From: Fragilaria crotonensis
Lineage: Eukaryota; Bacillariophyta; Fragilariophyceae; Fragilariales; Fragilariaceae
Length of the DNA stretch: 64,000 bases
Assembly: GCA_022925895.1 (NCBI GenBank)
Contig: JAKSYS010000010.1
Location: 124,001-188,000, forward strand
Reading direction: 5' to 3'
Shown here: positions 22,478 through 33,661 of the stretch, in pieces
Position numbering within the stretch: position 1 is the stretch's first letter
Layout: each line of letters starts with the position of its first letter
Translations under genes and position numbers: made by a program
The notes under the pieces: generated by a model
Seen by the model: only the letters and a program-made list of their open reading frames with translations
Databases searched by the model: none
Told to the model about the DNA's origin: nothing

Positions 22478-24092
22478 TTATTCGAAAGATTCCACGTTGG
22501 GCATGCCATTTCTAGCAGCCGCTGAACCAAAATCTCCGACACAAATGGGGGACACGGTGTCTGTCCTGCCAACATTCGTAGGAGCAGCAGCAACAATGTG
22601 AGATCGCGAATAATCTCCCTGGACGAAAAGCTCGTGCAAACGGCTTCGGCATTCCACAACTTCGTTCGACAAGGGATCGAAATCATCCAAGATTTTGAGC
22701 TTGTCGGCGCACTTTGGGATGAGTAATCCAAGGTTCAACACCTCCATGGAGTTCAGGAGGGCCGCCACCGCCACAGACGATGCACACTTCGTTGCAAAGA
22801 AGTAATCAATCACGGATAGCTCGGTAAGGAACCTAGTAAGTTCCAAAACATCCTGCAGAATAGAACTGTCGACAACTGCATTAACGTGCAACAGACTTAG
22901 AAAGTGCCTCGCGAAGCAGAACGTTGTCGGTGGGTGGACTCTCCAGGATAGTGATCTAATCGGAAACATGTGTGAGGCAATTGGATATTTAACAAATGTG
23001 CTGACGACAGCAGCGAACCATGAAAACGTCATGTTGACGAAAATTACCGTACGTCAGCCACGAAGAACGCAAAGTGTGACAATAGGCGTTAAGAAGGCGT
23101 TAAGGCAGTTTTCCCAAAATGGCGCCCCCAGTCGTGATTTGCCAGAAAAACGAACCTCTTTGACAGATGACTTTGGTGGGGCTTCTCGCAGCCTCAGACA
23201 CCAAGCCGGGCACTTGAAACGCGAAAAATTTAGGTGCAAAGGCGCAGTGCGACGTCATCAAATGCAACAAAATAAGTACACAGATAGGAGCCGGCAAAAT
23301 CGAATCAAAAGATACGTATACAGATATAATGGCCAGTCAGGACAACCGATACGAAGTCGATTCTTACCGAAGGATCGTCATCTCCATGGCGGCCATTTGC
23401 TCAATTGTGAAGAATCCGCGGCTCAATTGGATCATTGATCGCATTGATAGCTTCCCAGTCTCTGTGAGCTTGATCGCGAGGTAAAGAGTAGTCATAGCTG
23501 CAAGCTGAAATTGCTTTTTGTCGACTTGCTCAGTGCAAAGGAATCGATCCAGCAAGGAGATCGATACGCTTACAACTTCCCTTGAAAACTCGAAGTGGTC
23601 GACAACTTGGTAAGACCATTCACAAATTTTCTCCCTCCACACCTCCGTTATTCCAACGGACGAGGATGATGCCTCTGAGCCACACGAGGAAACAGGATTG
23701 GTGGCCACCACCTCTTGTTTGGCTCGTTGCATGTTCGATTGGAAGTCTGGATCCAGATAATCTTGAACGACATAAGCTGTTCTCACCTGCTTCAGCAAGG
23801 CGTTCAATCTCTCTACAACGTCCACCATGGTGTCGAAAGATCGTCGTTCGCAGTCGGAGGGGTTGCCCGAATGCTTGGTTTGTTTCCTGCCTTGCCCTTT
23901 TTTGGAAGCAATGGATTTCACCGTCCTCCGAGCCGTAACAAGCACTGGATCCTTCCTACTGATTCCTTTGTATACGGGAGTACGAGATGCATGACGGTGC
24001 TGAGAATATAGGAATCCAAATACCGGGTACCTCTCCCTTTCCAAGAGACATGACTGGAGGACCTCTTTTAAATACCACGTGTGCCTTGTCAT
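22478..24092 (-). CDS. cyclin (diatom-type), N- and C-terminal cyclin boxes
   Basis: Two exons, 24092-23368 and 22955-22478, with a 412-bp GT-AG intron that splits an Arg codon. The product is about 400 residues. After a basic, Ser-rich N-terminus, residues about 150-240 form a cyclin box: VWREKICEWSYQVVDHF, SVSISLLDRFL, QFQLAAMTTLYLAIKL and FFTIEQMAAMEMTILR. Joining gives ILRSLSWRVHPPT, the expected LxWRxxxPT boundary. The C-terminal box follows (ELSVIDYFFATKCASSVAVAALLNS). Such cyclins activate CDKs, and many in diatoms respond to nutrients or light. The partner and phase cannot be deduced. The C-terminal tail is variable and lacks a clear destruction box. Confidence 0.88.
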
Positions 24093-24709
24093 CTTCTTTT
24101 TCTTGAAATGCTGCAGATGTCACACATAAAAGGGCAATACGTTCGAAAAAGGTTCGTCACGAATGGAAACTTCCTGGTTGGCTGAAAAGGCACGTGGTGC
24201 AGTTGCCTTGCAATTCCATTGTCCAATGGAGTCAGCCTGAAGGATAATGTACCGTGGCTCATATTCATTCTTGGTACTGTATCGATTAGAACTTGCGCAT
24301 CCGATGAATAAATGGCGTAGCTCTACTTCACCAGGAGAACTATAAGTAGGTCCTAGAAACGAGAAATTTAGCTGCCTTGAGATTAACACTAAACCGTCAT
24401 TTGCCGAACCGACCAGCTGTAAGACTGCAAAGACGTACTGTACCGGTATTATGGCATTGAGGACATTTTATGAGTACCGTTAAAGATATTGAAACGTCAC
24501 ATTTGAAACGATAGGATGCAGGGAACTCCATCCGACATGCAGATTCCTTAAATGATAAATTTAGATCACTTCGAGCAAGTGTGATGCCATTCGATGCAAG
24601 TGCACGCAGTATGCAATCACGTAGATATGCTGCGTGCTGCATATCGGTATTTCCTGACACTGTACTGCCACATAACCTGCGGCGGGCTCAGTAATGAAAG
24701 ATGCATGTA
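24093..24709. other. intergenic, no gene seen
   Basis: Upstream of the cyclin gene. Small open frames on the minus strand (for example 24397-24660) lack domains and regular composition. No element ends were found before the MITE that begins at 24718. Confidence 0.45.
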
Positions 24710-24717
24710 CCTTGTAC

Positions 24718-25075
24718 CAGGCTGTGTTATTTTGGGAACTTTTTCTTATTTTGGGAATTTATTCCCAATTAAACATTTCAAAAGTTCCCGATTTAAACCG
24801 TGTAGAATACGTAGGATTCAGTAGAGATCAACTGGCCATCGCCCGAATCTTTGTTGGATTGGCGTCGTACTGGACTCGGTCATAGTATTACTGAATTACT
24901 GTATTACTGTATGATGTCATCGATATACTGACGATCCACGTAGGAATTACGTAGGACTCACACTGTACTGTGTACTGTAACGTTCCCAATTAAAGTTCCC
25001 AAAATAAGTTTCAAAAATGTCCCGAAATAAGCTATTTTGGTGTTTTGGGGAACTTTCCCAAAATAACACAGCCTG
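24718..25075. mobile_element. hAT-type MITE, copy 1 (358 bp)
   Basis: The ends are inverted: CAGGCTGTGTTATTTTGGG at the left, its complement at the right. A perfect 8-bp target duplication CCTTGTAC flanks it (24710-24717 and 25076-25083). CAG-type ends with an 8-bp duplication are the hAT hallmark. The inside has further subterminal repeats of TTTTGGGAA and TTCCCAA on both arms. There is no coding capacity. A copy of identical length lies at 57152-57509. Confidence 0.93.
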
Positions 25076-25083
25076 CCTTGTAC

Positions 25084-26052
25084 TGTACTAGTACAACCTG
25101 ATCTTTTCGAACGAGCAGACTGAACTGCGCGAGTACCACGTACTAGAGTACTAGAACCAGGTACCCGGTTTATGCATACAGAATACAGATACGTGGACAC
25201 GACCATTAATCCCGAGTATTTTTATGACATAAACATAAACCATAAACCACAGAACTTGTACCAGGTACAGTATTAGTAAGCACCTGGTACAGTACACACT
25301 ACAGACTATCAGCAACTACAGTACATCTACTTGTAGAAATTCGTATTGTAACATATGTTTTACGAGTACTCTGGACTCTTGACACTGGATACCCCTATTA
25401 ACCTATAAACAGCTGTTTGAAACAATTTTTTTCTTCAAAAAACAATTTGTTTAATTGAAATCGAGGTTAGGGTTAAGGTTTTACGCTTATGATGCTGTTT
25501 TCGCATCGACAACTCTCTTTGGCCATCACATAACTATACTGCTTATAGGTTGAAACAGCATCAAAATGCATAACATCAGTGAAGTGTTGCATGTGAGACA
25601 ATTCATTACATTTTGATTCAAGAATGGTGAGAATAAGGATGTTATCAGTGGACACTTCTTAGGGGCAGATCCATACCATTCAGTTGGTGGGAAACCTGCA
25701 TGCAACAAGGCAGAGTATTGTCAGGCATAAGTGCAATTATAAGTTCATGTTGATTAGTCCTTAGGACTCCTTTCTATCTTGGTTATCCTTGTTGTCTTGT
25801 TCTCAAGGCTTTGAACCGTATTGATTGGTGGTCTACTCCGAGTACTTGACTACTTGGAGTACTGTAGTACTTACTACTGTGAACTGTTGCTGTTTCAAAC
25901 AAAGTTGTTCTAAACAGTTTAAACTGTTTAAAACAAATTTAAAATCTGAATTTGTTTTAAACACAACGATAGTTTTGTAACACGGTACTAGTACATGGTG
26001 TCTTGGTGGACTACCAGAATTGTAGAAAACAAAACATAATCCGCAATCTTGT
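25084..26052. other. intergenic, GTAC-rich, no gene seen
   Basis: GTAC palindromes are dense at 25080-25170 and 25255-25330. At about 25905-25960 there is a run of AAACAGTTTAAACTGTTT-like palindromes. No gene or RNA gene was recognised. Confidence 0.45.
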
Positions 26053-28335
26053 TTACCGCTCAGATGTTTGTACCATGGTAAATCTTGAAGGCCGATAGTC
26101 TCGCAGGACCTCCAGGGAAACCTGTTCGCAGACTTCCGCTGCAACTAGTTGACCAAGAATGGGCGACAACGTGACACCGGAATGAGTCACTACCGTGTAG
26201 AGCCCCTCTTCGACCCAGCCAACAATGGGGAGTCCATCTTGTGGCATTGGACGTACGGCTTCTTCGCAATGAGTATAGACTGAGCCCTCAAGTGCGGCGG
26301 GTGCCAACAGTTCAGCCCTACGCATCAGGATCTCGCCTTCCATTTTTGCGCTTGGAGTAGCTGTTCGTTTGGTGCCAAGTTGATCCGCAGTACTCGAGGA
26401 ACCTCCAATCTCCAGTACTCCCCCACCCGCCACCAGAGTGCCATCCTTGCGCTGCAATACGTGTGACTCACGAATCATGTCCACCAACAATGTATCGAGT
26501 TTGCGTTGCGTGCCGCCGACAGCAGCAGCTGGTCTAGCGAATGAAATTCGTCCCGGACTTGAAATGAGCGCTAGGCCCCCTCCAAAAGCCTTGTTTGCGG
26601 ATCCTGTTCCTGCAGCCACGATAACAATATCTGCAAACGTCGTAATGATGTTCTCCACGGCTGCATTGGCGTCTAATGTCCGTGTGGTTTGGATTCCCAC
26701 GACACGACCAGTCGTCGTGTCTCGCACAAGCCCCACCACAATTTCATTTGAAATGATAGTCATGTCATCTCCTCGGAGAGTGAGTACTGCCTGACATGGA
26801 TCCACACACCCTTCATCGGGAAAGGAATAGACATGTCCTTGAGGAAAATCAGCGTTTGGTTCAATTTCCTTGATTCGGGTTTCGTCAAGTGGTCCTTCGA
26901 CCGAGTATCCACCCATGTTGTCATTATTTTGCAATTCCGGAAAGCATACAAGTGACCCATTCCAGGTTGGAAGATCTTTCAATAGCGGATCAACTCGCCA
27001 TGCTCTCATACCGAGTTGGTTGAGCCATTTGTAATGGGGTGGTGACTTTTGATTCGCATTCAACCAGGCCCAAGATGCTGGCGATGTCCGACCTGTCGGT
27101 GTTGGATCGTAAACTGTGACATTTGTAAACCCACGTCGAAGGAAGGAACGAGCAATGGAGCTTCCGATAATACCACCCCCCACAATGACAATTTTGAGAC
27201 AAGACCTGCTGTTCGTATTGTTTTTGTTGTCTTCATGGTTGACTGTAGTTACCTCATCCTGTCGCTGATGCTGAGGAGCATCGACACGACCAAAGCAAAT
27301 AAGTTTCGCTTCGGGGAGATGTACCTTTTTCGTATTATTTAGAGGATCAGAGTCTGGATTCGTTTTGAATATTTGTGGTAGGAAATTTATTCCAGCAACT
27401 CGGTGCAAGAGTTGAGAATGTAGGGGCTGGCTCGTTTCGCGGAAAAAGACACCATTGCGATGGATCAATTCGTCGAGGGCCAATTGTTTGCTTGGAACGG
27501 CATTTGGCATGGACATGGAGTACGAGTACATATAAGACATGATATCTTCAACTGTTTCCGCCTTGGAACCGGTAAGTTCCTCGAGGACAGGAAGAAGTTC
27601 ACGCACCAATTGTTCCAATTCGTGGCTCTTTTGCGCATGTACTTGCGAGACAGTAAGAGGCGAATCACGAGAAGGGGAAGGATCATGACATAGTAACCAA
27701 AGGCAAGATGCCCAAGCAAGCTTGCGGGCTGCTAATTGGCAGATAGTGGTCCATGAATGAATTTGTTGAATAACTGGTATTCCTTGTCGAGCGAGGACAT
27801 CTGCCATGATGTTGGCATGCTTGCCGTAAACGTAGGTTGGAGGAGAGTCGTGCGATGTCACGGCGTTTGCGTTTGGTTGCAAGACTCCAAAATGCGGTAG
27901 AATCACTGTCGCATTCTCCTGAAAGTCCGAAAGCAATCCATTTCCCACCCACACAAGATCGTCTCGTCGATCTGGTTCTGTGAGTTGGTAAATTGACGTC
28001 CATTCCTTGGAAGGAGTTGCAACAACAATGTGACCCGAGGATAAACACCCCGGAACAACACCCCGAGGGACAGCCATTGCTCCCTTTTCCCTTAAAAATA
28101 AGGAACCAATCCGGCCAGACGCACCCACAACTTCCGTTGTGGCATCCACTTCCAGAGCTCTGGGTACATGCAATAATGATGCTGACTCTGATAATGATGA
28201 TTGCGATGATATGGATACACATCGTTCTGCCATCACCTTTGGCACAGTCAGAAGAAGAAAACTATCCACTAGAGCCATGCTCAGAATGAATGGAAGGAAC
28301 CATGGAGCCGCCGATAGAAACGACAACATCTGCAT
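26053..28335 (-). CDS. fusion: N-terminal Rossmann (ketopantoate-reductase-like) domain plus DAO-type FAD oxidoreductase
   Basis: About 760 residues from the ATG at 28335. The frame is open to 28539, but that part lies in GTAC-rich spacer, so the inner start with its hydrophobic leader (FLSAAPWFLPFILSMALVDSF) is preferred. Residues about 70-300 start with VVGASGRIGSLFLR, an NAD(P)-type fingerprint, and continue like ketopantoate-reductase relatives, ending with a helical part. Residues about 378-750 are a D-amino-acid-oxidase/glycine-oxidase type flavoprotein: KIVIVGGGIIGSSIARSFL, DIVIVAAGTGS, and the closing MPQDGLPIVGWVEEGLYTVV and HSGVTLSPILGQLVA. The leader suggests entry to the secretory or plastid route. 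The reaction is probably amine or amino-acid oxidation, with unknown substrate. Both halves lie in one uninterrupted frame. Confidence 0.8.
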   Translation of the reverse strand: MQMLSFLSAAPWFLPFILSMALVDSFLLLTVPKVMAERCVSISSQSSLSESASLLHVPRALEVDATTEVVGASGRIGSLFLREKGAMAVPRGVVPGCLSSGHIVVATPSKEWTSIYQLTEPDRRDDLVWVGNGLLSDFQENATVILPHFGVLQPNANAVTSHDSPPTYVYGKHANIMADVLARQGIPVIQQIHSWTTICQLAARKLAWASCLWLLCHDPSPSRDSPLTVSQVHAQKSHELEQLVRELLPVLEELTGSKAETVEDIMSYMYSYSMSMPNAVPSKQLALDELIHRNGVFFRETSQPLHSQLLHRVAGINFLPQIFKTNPDSDPLNNTKKVHLPEAKLICFGRVDAPQHQRQDEVTTVNHEDNKNNTNSRSCLKIVIVGGGIIGSSIARSFLRRGFTNVTVYDPTPTGRTSPASWAWLNANQKSPPHYKWLNQLGMRAWRVDPLLKDLPTWNGSLVCFPELQNNDNMGGYSVEGPLDETRIKEIEPNADFPQGHVYSFPDEGCVDPCQAVLTLRGDDMTIISNEIVVGLVRDTTTGRVVGIQTTRTLDANAAVENIITTFADIVIVAAGTGSANKAFGGGLALISSPGRISFARPAAAVGGTQRKLDTLLVDMIRESHVLQRKDGTLVAGGGVLEIGGSSSTADQLGTKRTATPSAKMEGEILMRRAELLAPAALEGSVYTHCEEAVRPMPQDGLPIVGWVEEGLYTVVTHSGVTLSPILGQLVAAEVCEQVSLEVLRDYRPSRFTMVQTSER

Positions 28336-28724
28336 GTTGATGTTGTCATGACAACATGATGAACGTTGAGTGTTGCTGCAAGTTACACAATGATCAGCTC
28401 CCTCGATGTGGATGGTCGGATGGAGTTCATTTTTACAGTACCTCGTAGTACTACCGGTACTTGTAGCACTACAAGCACCAAGGACGAGTTCACTAGTGGG
28501 TACAGGTACTTGTACTGGCGTACTGACTGACCAGCTCAAGTTCGAAGTCCAAACGGCTCTTTATCCGCTTAAGGACTGACGTTGCCTAACGTCTGCCATT
28601 CAACCGAACAAACGCACAATTTGCATGATTCAAGTTGCATCTTGTTCACACTTCTTCCCATTAAATTCTTCGTTCTTCGTTACGCGGCGACTGTGAGCAT
28701 TGACCATTCACTTAAACTGAAGAC
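28336..28724. promoter_or_regulatory. divergent promoter region
   Basis: 389 bp separate two head-to-head genes (minus gene starting at 28335, plus gene at 28725). It contains GTAC palindromes (28437-28525) and AACG/CGTT-rich stretches. No defined motif can be named. The promoter call rests on position only. Confidence 0.4.
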
Positions 28725-29516
28725 ATGGGATCGTCACTGTTACAAAGCATGAAGCGTACGAATTCACATTCGTGTACAGCATGTCTTCTGCTCTTCGCTG
28801 TCGTCTTACTGGATGCTTCATCAAGGACGGCAACAGCATTTGTCTCACCCCAAATGCGACCTCGAATCCACAGCATTGTCCCAAATAAGCTACACCAACA
28901 ATCGCATGCGTCGCCGTTGTTTTTGTTTGAAAAGGACAGCGATTCTACACTTCTATCATCATCGTCATCATCTTCGCCATCATTTGGAGTCGCATTATCC
29001 ACAATCTTCTTGCCTGCTGCCAAGGTTCTCAACGATGCGACGGGTGGATACGCTCTCACCTACGCCGATTGCAGTCCAGAAAATGAAACAACATTGATTG
29101 GTAGAGCCTTTTTGGCCACAAACTTGGCCTACACTCTCATGGGACTCGTTTGTTTGTTTTATGGTGATGTTTGGTTCGGAGCTATTTCAGAAGCGGCATC
29201 GGTCGCTAGCTTCATGTACCACTACAACCAATTATCGAATCCCAAGGATGCTGCCGTCGTTCGATTGGTACTGACCATCGATTACTTAATTGCCTTTTGC
29301 TGTTTGGGAACTGCTCTGTTTTATGTTCTGACAGATCCCATGGCCGTGCCGTTTGAAGGCTATGTGGCATGTGCCCTATCAGTATTGTTTCTTGGCCTTT
29401 CTTGGATTTGGGAAGCCGGTGCGGCCTATTGCATCTTGCATGGCATGTGGCACCTTCTCGGGGCCTATGGAGGCTATCTCATTGGACAGGCGCATGCCAC
29501 TGGCACCCTATCATGA
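28725..29516 (+). CDS. plastid-targeted multi-pass membrane protein, CREST-superfamily-like
   Basis: 263 residues, one exon. An N-terminal hydrophobic leader ends in TATAFVSP, a clear diatom plastid signal pattern, followed by a Ser-rich linker. About six or seven membrane segments follow. Polar residues inside them are suggestive: S...H in EAASVASFMYHYNQ, D in VLTIDYLIAFCC, and H...H in ILHGMWHLLGAYGGYL of the last segment. Ser, Asp and three His in this order are the conserved set of the CREST superfamily (alkaline ceramidase, PAQR receptors, Per1/PGAP3, TMEM8), believed to be metal-dependent membrane hydrolases. Assignment to that superfamily is inference from motif order. The substrate may be a plastid or envelope lipid. 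Confidence 0.6.
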   Translation: MGSSLLQSMKRTNSHSCTACLLLFAVVLLDASSRTATAFVSPQMRPRIHSIVPNKLHQQSHASPLFLFEKDSDSTLLSSSSSSSPSFGVALSTIFLPAAKVLNDATGGYALTYADCSPENETTLIGRAFLATNLAYTLMGLVCLFYGDVWFGAISEAASVASFMYHYNQLSNPKDAAVVRLVLTIDYLIAFCCLGTALFYVLTDPMAVPFEGYVACALSVLFLGLSWIWEAGAAYCILHGMWHLLGAYGGYLIGQAHATGTLS

Positions 29517-30089
29517 TTGCGTATAATTATTACAAGTACATTTCATCGAGTCGTTATTGGTACTGGAGTATTCGCTGCAACTATATTCTATATTTCAAAC
29601 TTACAAGATTGAAGAATGGAGGAGCGAGGAGACTAAACGACAGCTCTATGCATAGGTACCATAACATCATGCCGCTATTCGACTTCATAATACATTTTTG
29701 TATTTTCTGAACAACAGGAGATCCGGACATGAGTCTGTTGCTTGCTATGCATAGCTTTGTTACTTGTTCTAGCTAGCGGTACCGGTAGATCTACTCCAAT
29801 ACTTGTATGCTACTCGATGTGTACAGTACTTGTACTGGATAGAAAAGGGTACTACTACTTGTACCTGCCACCGACACTGTTCAACACGATTTCTGTTTCT
29901 CGCATAGTATATCATCTATCATATGCTATTGGAATAATGGTCTGTCCGTCCCAAGGGCATGCCGCAGGCCAACCAAAAAATACATTTTATTCGTCCTGAT
30001 TGCTCATGGACTCGATACTTGACTATACTTTCTGTCGAACACAGTGACAAAGATCACTACTCACTAAGCTGATTACAAAGGAAGACACC
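29517..30089. other. intergenic, no gene seen
   Basis: Contains the presumed 3' end of the membrane-protein gene and the promoter of PUM3, with GTAC-type repeats around 29770-29870. No coding region is supported. Confidence 0.45.
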
Positions 30090-32165
30090 ATGGCAAACTT
30101 ATCAGCAGGTACTACCGGTAGTACCGGCAAGAACAAACGCAAGGCTGGAAGCATGAATGGCAAGGGAGGAAACTTTTCTGACAAGAAGAAGTCGAAAACG
30201 TTTGGCAACAACAATAACAAGAATAACAGCAAACCTGCAGTCAAGACGACAATCGATCCAAATCTATCATCATCAGCGCAACGACGAGCCTTGAAGCATG
30301 AACGTCAATCCCATCGTCGCCACGCTGATGTTGTCAAGGACGCCAAGGATCTCTGGAATCAATTGCGATTAAAGACAAATACGAAACAAGAAATTGTTCC
30401 AATTATGGAAAAACTCATGACCCTACTGTACCACACGGACACGACTTTGTGTGAGATCGCGCTGCAGCATGATGCAAGTCGTGTCGTACAAGCGACCATT
30501 CAATTCGCCAACGACGATCAGCGTCGTCAATTGTGTCGCACTCTGCAGGCACAACTGCCGGAAATGGCAAAGATTCAGTACGCACACTTTTGTGTCTTGA
30601 AGCTCATTCAATACGGACACAAGGATCCAGAATGTGTCAAACTTATTGTCAAGGTAAGATATTGCTGTCATGCGTGCATGTGTTCTTCCATTCAATAAGA
30701 AACTTCAAACAGAGTACTGAGTGTTCTAACCTTTGTCCAAACGACTCTTTCCTCGATCCAGTCCTTCAAGGGACACGTCTGCAAAATGGCTGTCCATGCT
30801 GTGGGTGCTCGTGTGGTGGAGCTCTTGTTCTCCACTCTTCCCGCCAAACACACACACGTTTTGAGACAAGAATTTTATGGTCCTCACTTTTCCTTGTTTT
30901 CAGACGTGGTTGTGGCGACGAATTCGCCCAAGACGTCGAATACTCCCACCTTGCAATCCAATATTGAATTACATCCCGATAAGAAGGAGGCGGCATGCGA
31001 ATTCGTTAACAATTTGATTCAAAAGGGACTTGACAAGGGACTGTACGGATTCGCATTCTTTCAACAGTTATTGAGTGAATACATTGCAGTGGTCGGACAT
31101 GACAAGGATCTCATCAGCAACCTGGTGGATCATTCCCTCCACATGCTCAGTACTCGTGCGGGGACTCAAGTTGTTATTTACTGTACTGCCTACGGAACGG
31201 CCAAGGATCGAAAGCGTATCCTCAAGGCTGTCAAAGGATATACTCGTTCCTCGTTGCTTCACAGAGATGCCTATCTTGCTATTTTGCAAATTGTCTTGGT
31301 TACAGATGATACTGTCTCGGTTCATAAAAGTCTCTTGGCAGAACTCTTGACTGTCGACCCAGCCAAGAAGGAATCGGAAGAGAATGAGAACCATCCATTG
31401 CTTGAAATTGCACTTCATGATCAAGCGTCGAAATTGTTACTATTGTTGGTGGCGCCATCGGATTCAGACAATGCCGCCAAGGATGACAAAGGAGTAGCGC
31501 CTACTGCAACTACATCGAACTACAACAAGTTTTTGGATCCCCTGGAGCAAAATTTATTGCAGCGAAATCCCATGGTGCTGGAAGCAAGTAGTGGTGTGGA
31601 GGTCCCAACGTGCAAAAAGAATGCCAGCACGCGTCGCAAAGAACTGTTGCAGTACATGATCAAACCATTGGAGCAACTGTGTCTCCAACACACAAACCAA
31701 TTGGCACGATCGTTGGCGGGATCTCGTGTCTTGGAACAAGTGTACATGAACGTGTCCTCCTCGGATGAATTACGAGAGAAGTTGGTACAACTCTGCTGTC
31801 CAATCGGTGGATCCGATAATAAAGAAACTGGACAATCATCTCTGTTGGAAGATCCTGTCGGACACTATCTTGCCAAACACTTGGTGGCAGCAAACAGCGA
31901 CTTTGCTCATTCTCTGGCCAAGGCCATGGATTTCGATAGGATGATGAGCAGCAGTCGTGCTGCCTTTGTTGTGGTCGCCCTCTGCAAGACCCCCGAACGC
32001 AAGGCTGTCCTCCAACGCATTCCAAAATCAAAACTCCTGGCGGCGATGAAGAAACACAAATCAAAACAAAGTGGTGATGATGATGGTAATGACAAGAACA
32101 ACAACAAGGTAGCAACAATGGCTGGCTTTGAGGCTTTGTTGAAGGAACTTAATGGAGGGAAATAG
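30090..32165 (+). CDS. PUM3: PUM3/Puf6-type pumilio-repeat protein with CPL domain
   Basis: Two exons, 30090-30653 and 30762-32165, with a 108-bp phase-0 GT-AG intron. The product is about 655 residues, close to animal PUM3 and yeast Puf6. A Lys/Asn-rich basic N-terminus is followed by HAD-type helices (KDLWNQLRLK). Divergent Puf repeats come next: EIALQHDASRVVQATIQFA, AHFCVLKLIQYG, SFKGHVCKMAVHAVGARVVE, SLHMLSTRAGTQVVIYCTAYG. The C-terminal half carries further repeats (LARSLAGSRVLEQVYMN, HYLAKHLVAANSDFAHSLAK) and a basic tail. PUM3/Puf6 bind RNA non-specifically in the nucleolus and act in ribosomal large-subunit biogenesis. The last 365 bp are duplicated at 37932-38299. The DUF6824 gene converges 118 bp downstream. 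Confidence 0.9.
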
Positions 32166-32282
32166 TTGAAATTGAAAATCCATGGCAGTATAGTCTTCTT
32201 AATGTTGATGGTGCATTCATGCATGTTCTAATTCGAGCAAGTTTTGCGTCTCCTTCTTGTTTCATTCCTGTTCAACTGGCCA

Positions 32283-33548
32283 CTAATGTTCATCCTCAAC
32301 TGCGGGTGAGTATTCTCGCACCATGGTCCGGACCTTGAGCATGGCAGCCTCTTCCGTAACTTCGTACCAGCCATCCGCATCCTTGAGCAAGAATCGTCCC
32401 CCTTGATTCTTGACCCAATCCACGAGCTCACGAACAATGGCAGTCTTTTCAGCATCATACCCTTCTCGGTAGTCCAAATATCGGGGAGCCACTTGGTTCT
32501 CACGAAAGTTCTCATTGTGTCTGTTGCAGACCGTACCACGACCAAAAATAATATCTTGCGGCGTCTTTTTAAAATATTGCTTGATCTCGGGTTCCCTAAT
32601 GATGCGTGGCTTTTTGATTTGAGCATCGAGCTTTTTTCTTGCCTTCTTTTCTGCCTGTTTCCTTTTGCAGTTCTCGGCATATGCCATGATGGTAGATTTG
32701 ATGGATTCTGTAGAATTGTCCTTCCCGTTTGCAGTTCCCAAGGTGCTTTTGTTGTTGAGGTTGTTATTCCTGTTGCTGGTAGTCTCGTTGGTATCGTGCA
32801 GCCGCAGGTTTGGCACTTGCCGTTGGCCCACCGCTGCTGCGGTCATTGCGGGGGCGAGCTTGGCCTCAGACGATTGTTTTGATGGTGACTTCTCACTGTC
32901 CTTCAAGATGCGTTTGGACCGTTGTTTTCGCTCCTTGTTGTCATTATCGTCACTAGTATTCCGTCGTTTCTTCTTGGAGTTCGATTTCCCTTTCGAATCA
33001 ATGATGTTGGACTTTGTGGATTCAACAACAGCAGAAGCGGCATCACAAGCAGCAAAAGTAGCTGTGGTTAGAGAATTCGCAGGACTGCTTTGGGATTTGA
33101 GATCCATCATGCTGCCAAGAGATGAAGAATTCTGCATGGCCACCGCTCTTGCCGCCAAGGACTCCAAGTACGTTACCCCCCAACCTGAACTGTCACTAGA
33201 CACACGCCGATCGCCCTGAGAATCGGACAAACCTCTGATGGCGTCGTAGGTCAAGGAAGTGCAACTGTGAGATCGTTCGGAATCCATACGTGTCGATTGG
33301 CCTTCGAGATACGACGTATGGGAGGATACACGGTAGTCGGGGTCGGAGTGCATTGCGTGGAACTGATCTCGAAAAATCTGGTCAATTGGGGTACCAGTAC
33401 CCGATTTTCCATCAAAGGGTAGGTTCTCGATTTCCGAGAGTGAGATGGATCGTTCATCAGATGTAGTGAGTATGCATGAGAATGAGGAAACTCGTGAAGA
33501 TCCGTCAACATTATCCGAATCTGAAGTTGTGCGTGTGTTAGTTGTCAT
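32283..33548 (-). CDS. DUF6824-domain protein, copy 1 (421 aa)
   Basis: Single frame starting MTTNTRTTSDSD. The N-terminal 180 residues are Ser/Asp-rich and probably disordered, the middle is basic (KKKRRNTSDD, KERKQRSKRIL), and a coiled basic stretch follows. The last about 95 residues are a DUF6824 domain: QDIIFGRGTVCNRHNENFR, YDAEKTAIVRELVDWVKNQG, GRFLLKDADGWYEVTEEAAM. This domain is abundant in diatoms and of unknown function. The basic, low-complexity context would suit a nuclear protein, but that is inference. It lacks about 60 residues found in copy 2 (38393-39838) right where the chimeric copies are joined, so this copy has itself been through the recombination. Confidence 0.85.
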   Translation of the reverse strand: MTTNTRTTSDSDNVDGSSRVSSFSCILTTSDERSISLSEIENLPFDGKSGTGTPIDQIFRDQFHAMHSDPDYRVSSHTSYLEGQSTRMDSERSHSCTSLTYDAIRGLSDSQGDRRVSSDSSGWGVTYLESLAARAVAMQNSSSLGSMMDLKSQSSPANSLTTATFAACDAASAVVESTKSNIIDSKGKSNSKKKRRNTSDDNDNKERKQRSKRILKDSEKSPSKQSSEAKLAPAMTAAAVGQRQVPNLRLHDTNETTSNRNNNLNNKSTLGTANGKDNSTESIKSTIMAYAENCKRKQAEKKARKKLDAQIKKPRIIREPEIKQYFKKTPQDIIFGRGTVCNRHNENFRENQVAPRYLDYREGYDAEKTAIVRELVDWVKNQGGRFLLKDADGWYEVTEEAAMLKVRTMVREYSPAVEDEH

Positions 33549-33661
33549 GGGGTGTTATGAAAGACGCAAGAAAAGCATGAGACGAAGCAGTACGACGCCT
33601 TTCCCTTCAGAGTGAAAACCCCTTTTGCGTCTCGCGAACGATGAATTTTTCCTTGGTCAAG

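Noticed and set aside
24397-24660. Minus-strand 87-codon frame with a CPQCHNTGTVRLC segment
   Set aside because: Two Cys pairs looked like a zinc knuckle, but there is no further family similarity and the frame ends in noncoding-type sequence.
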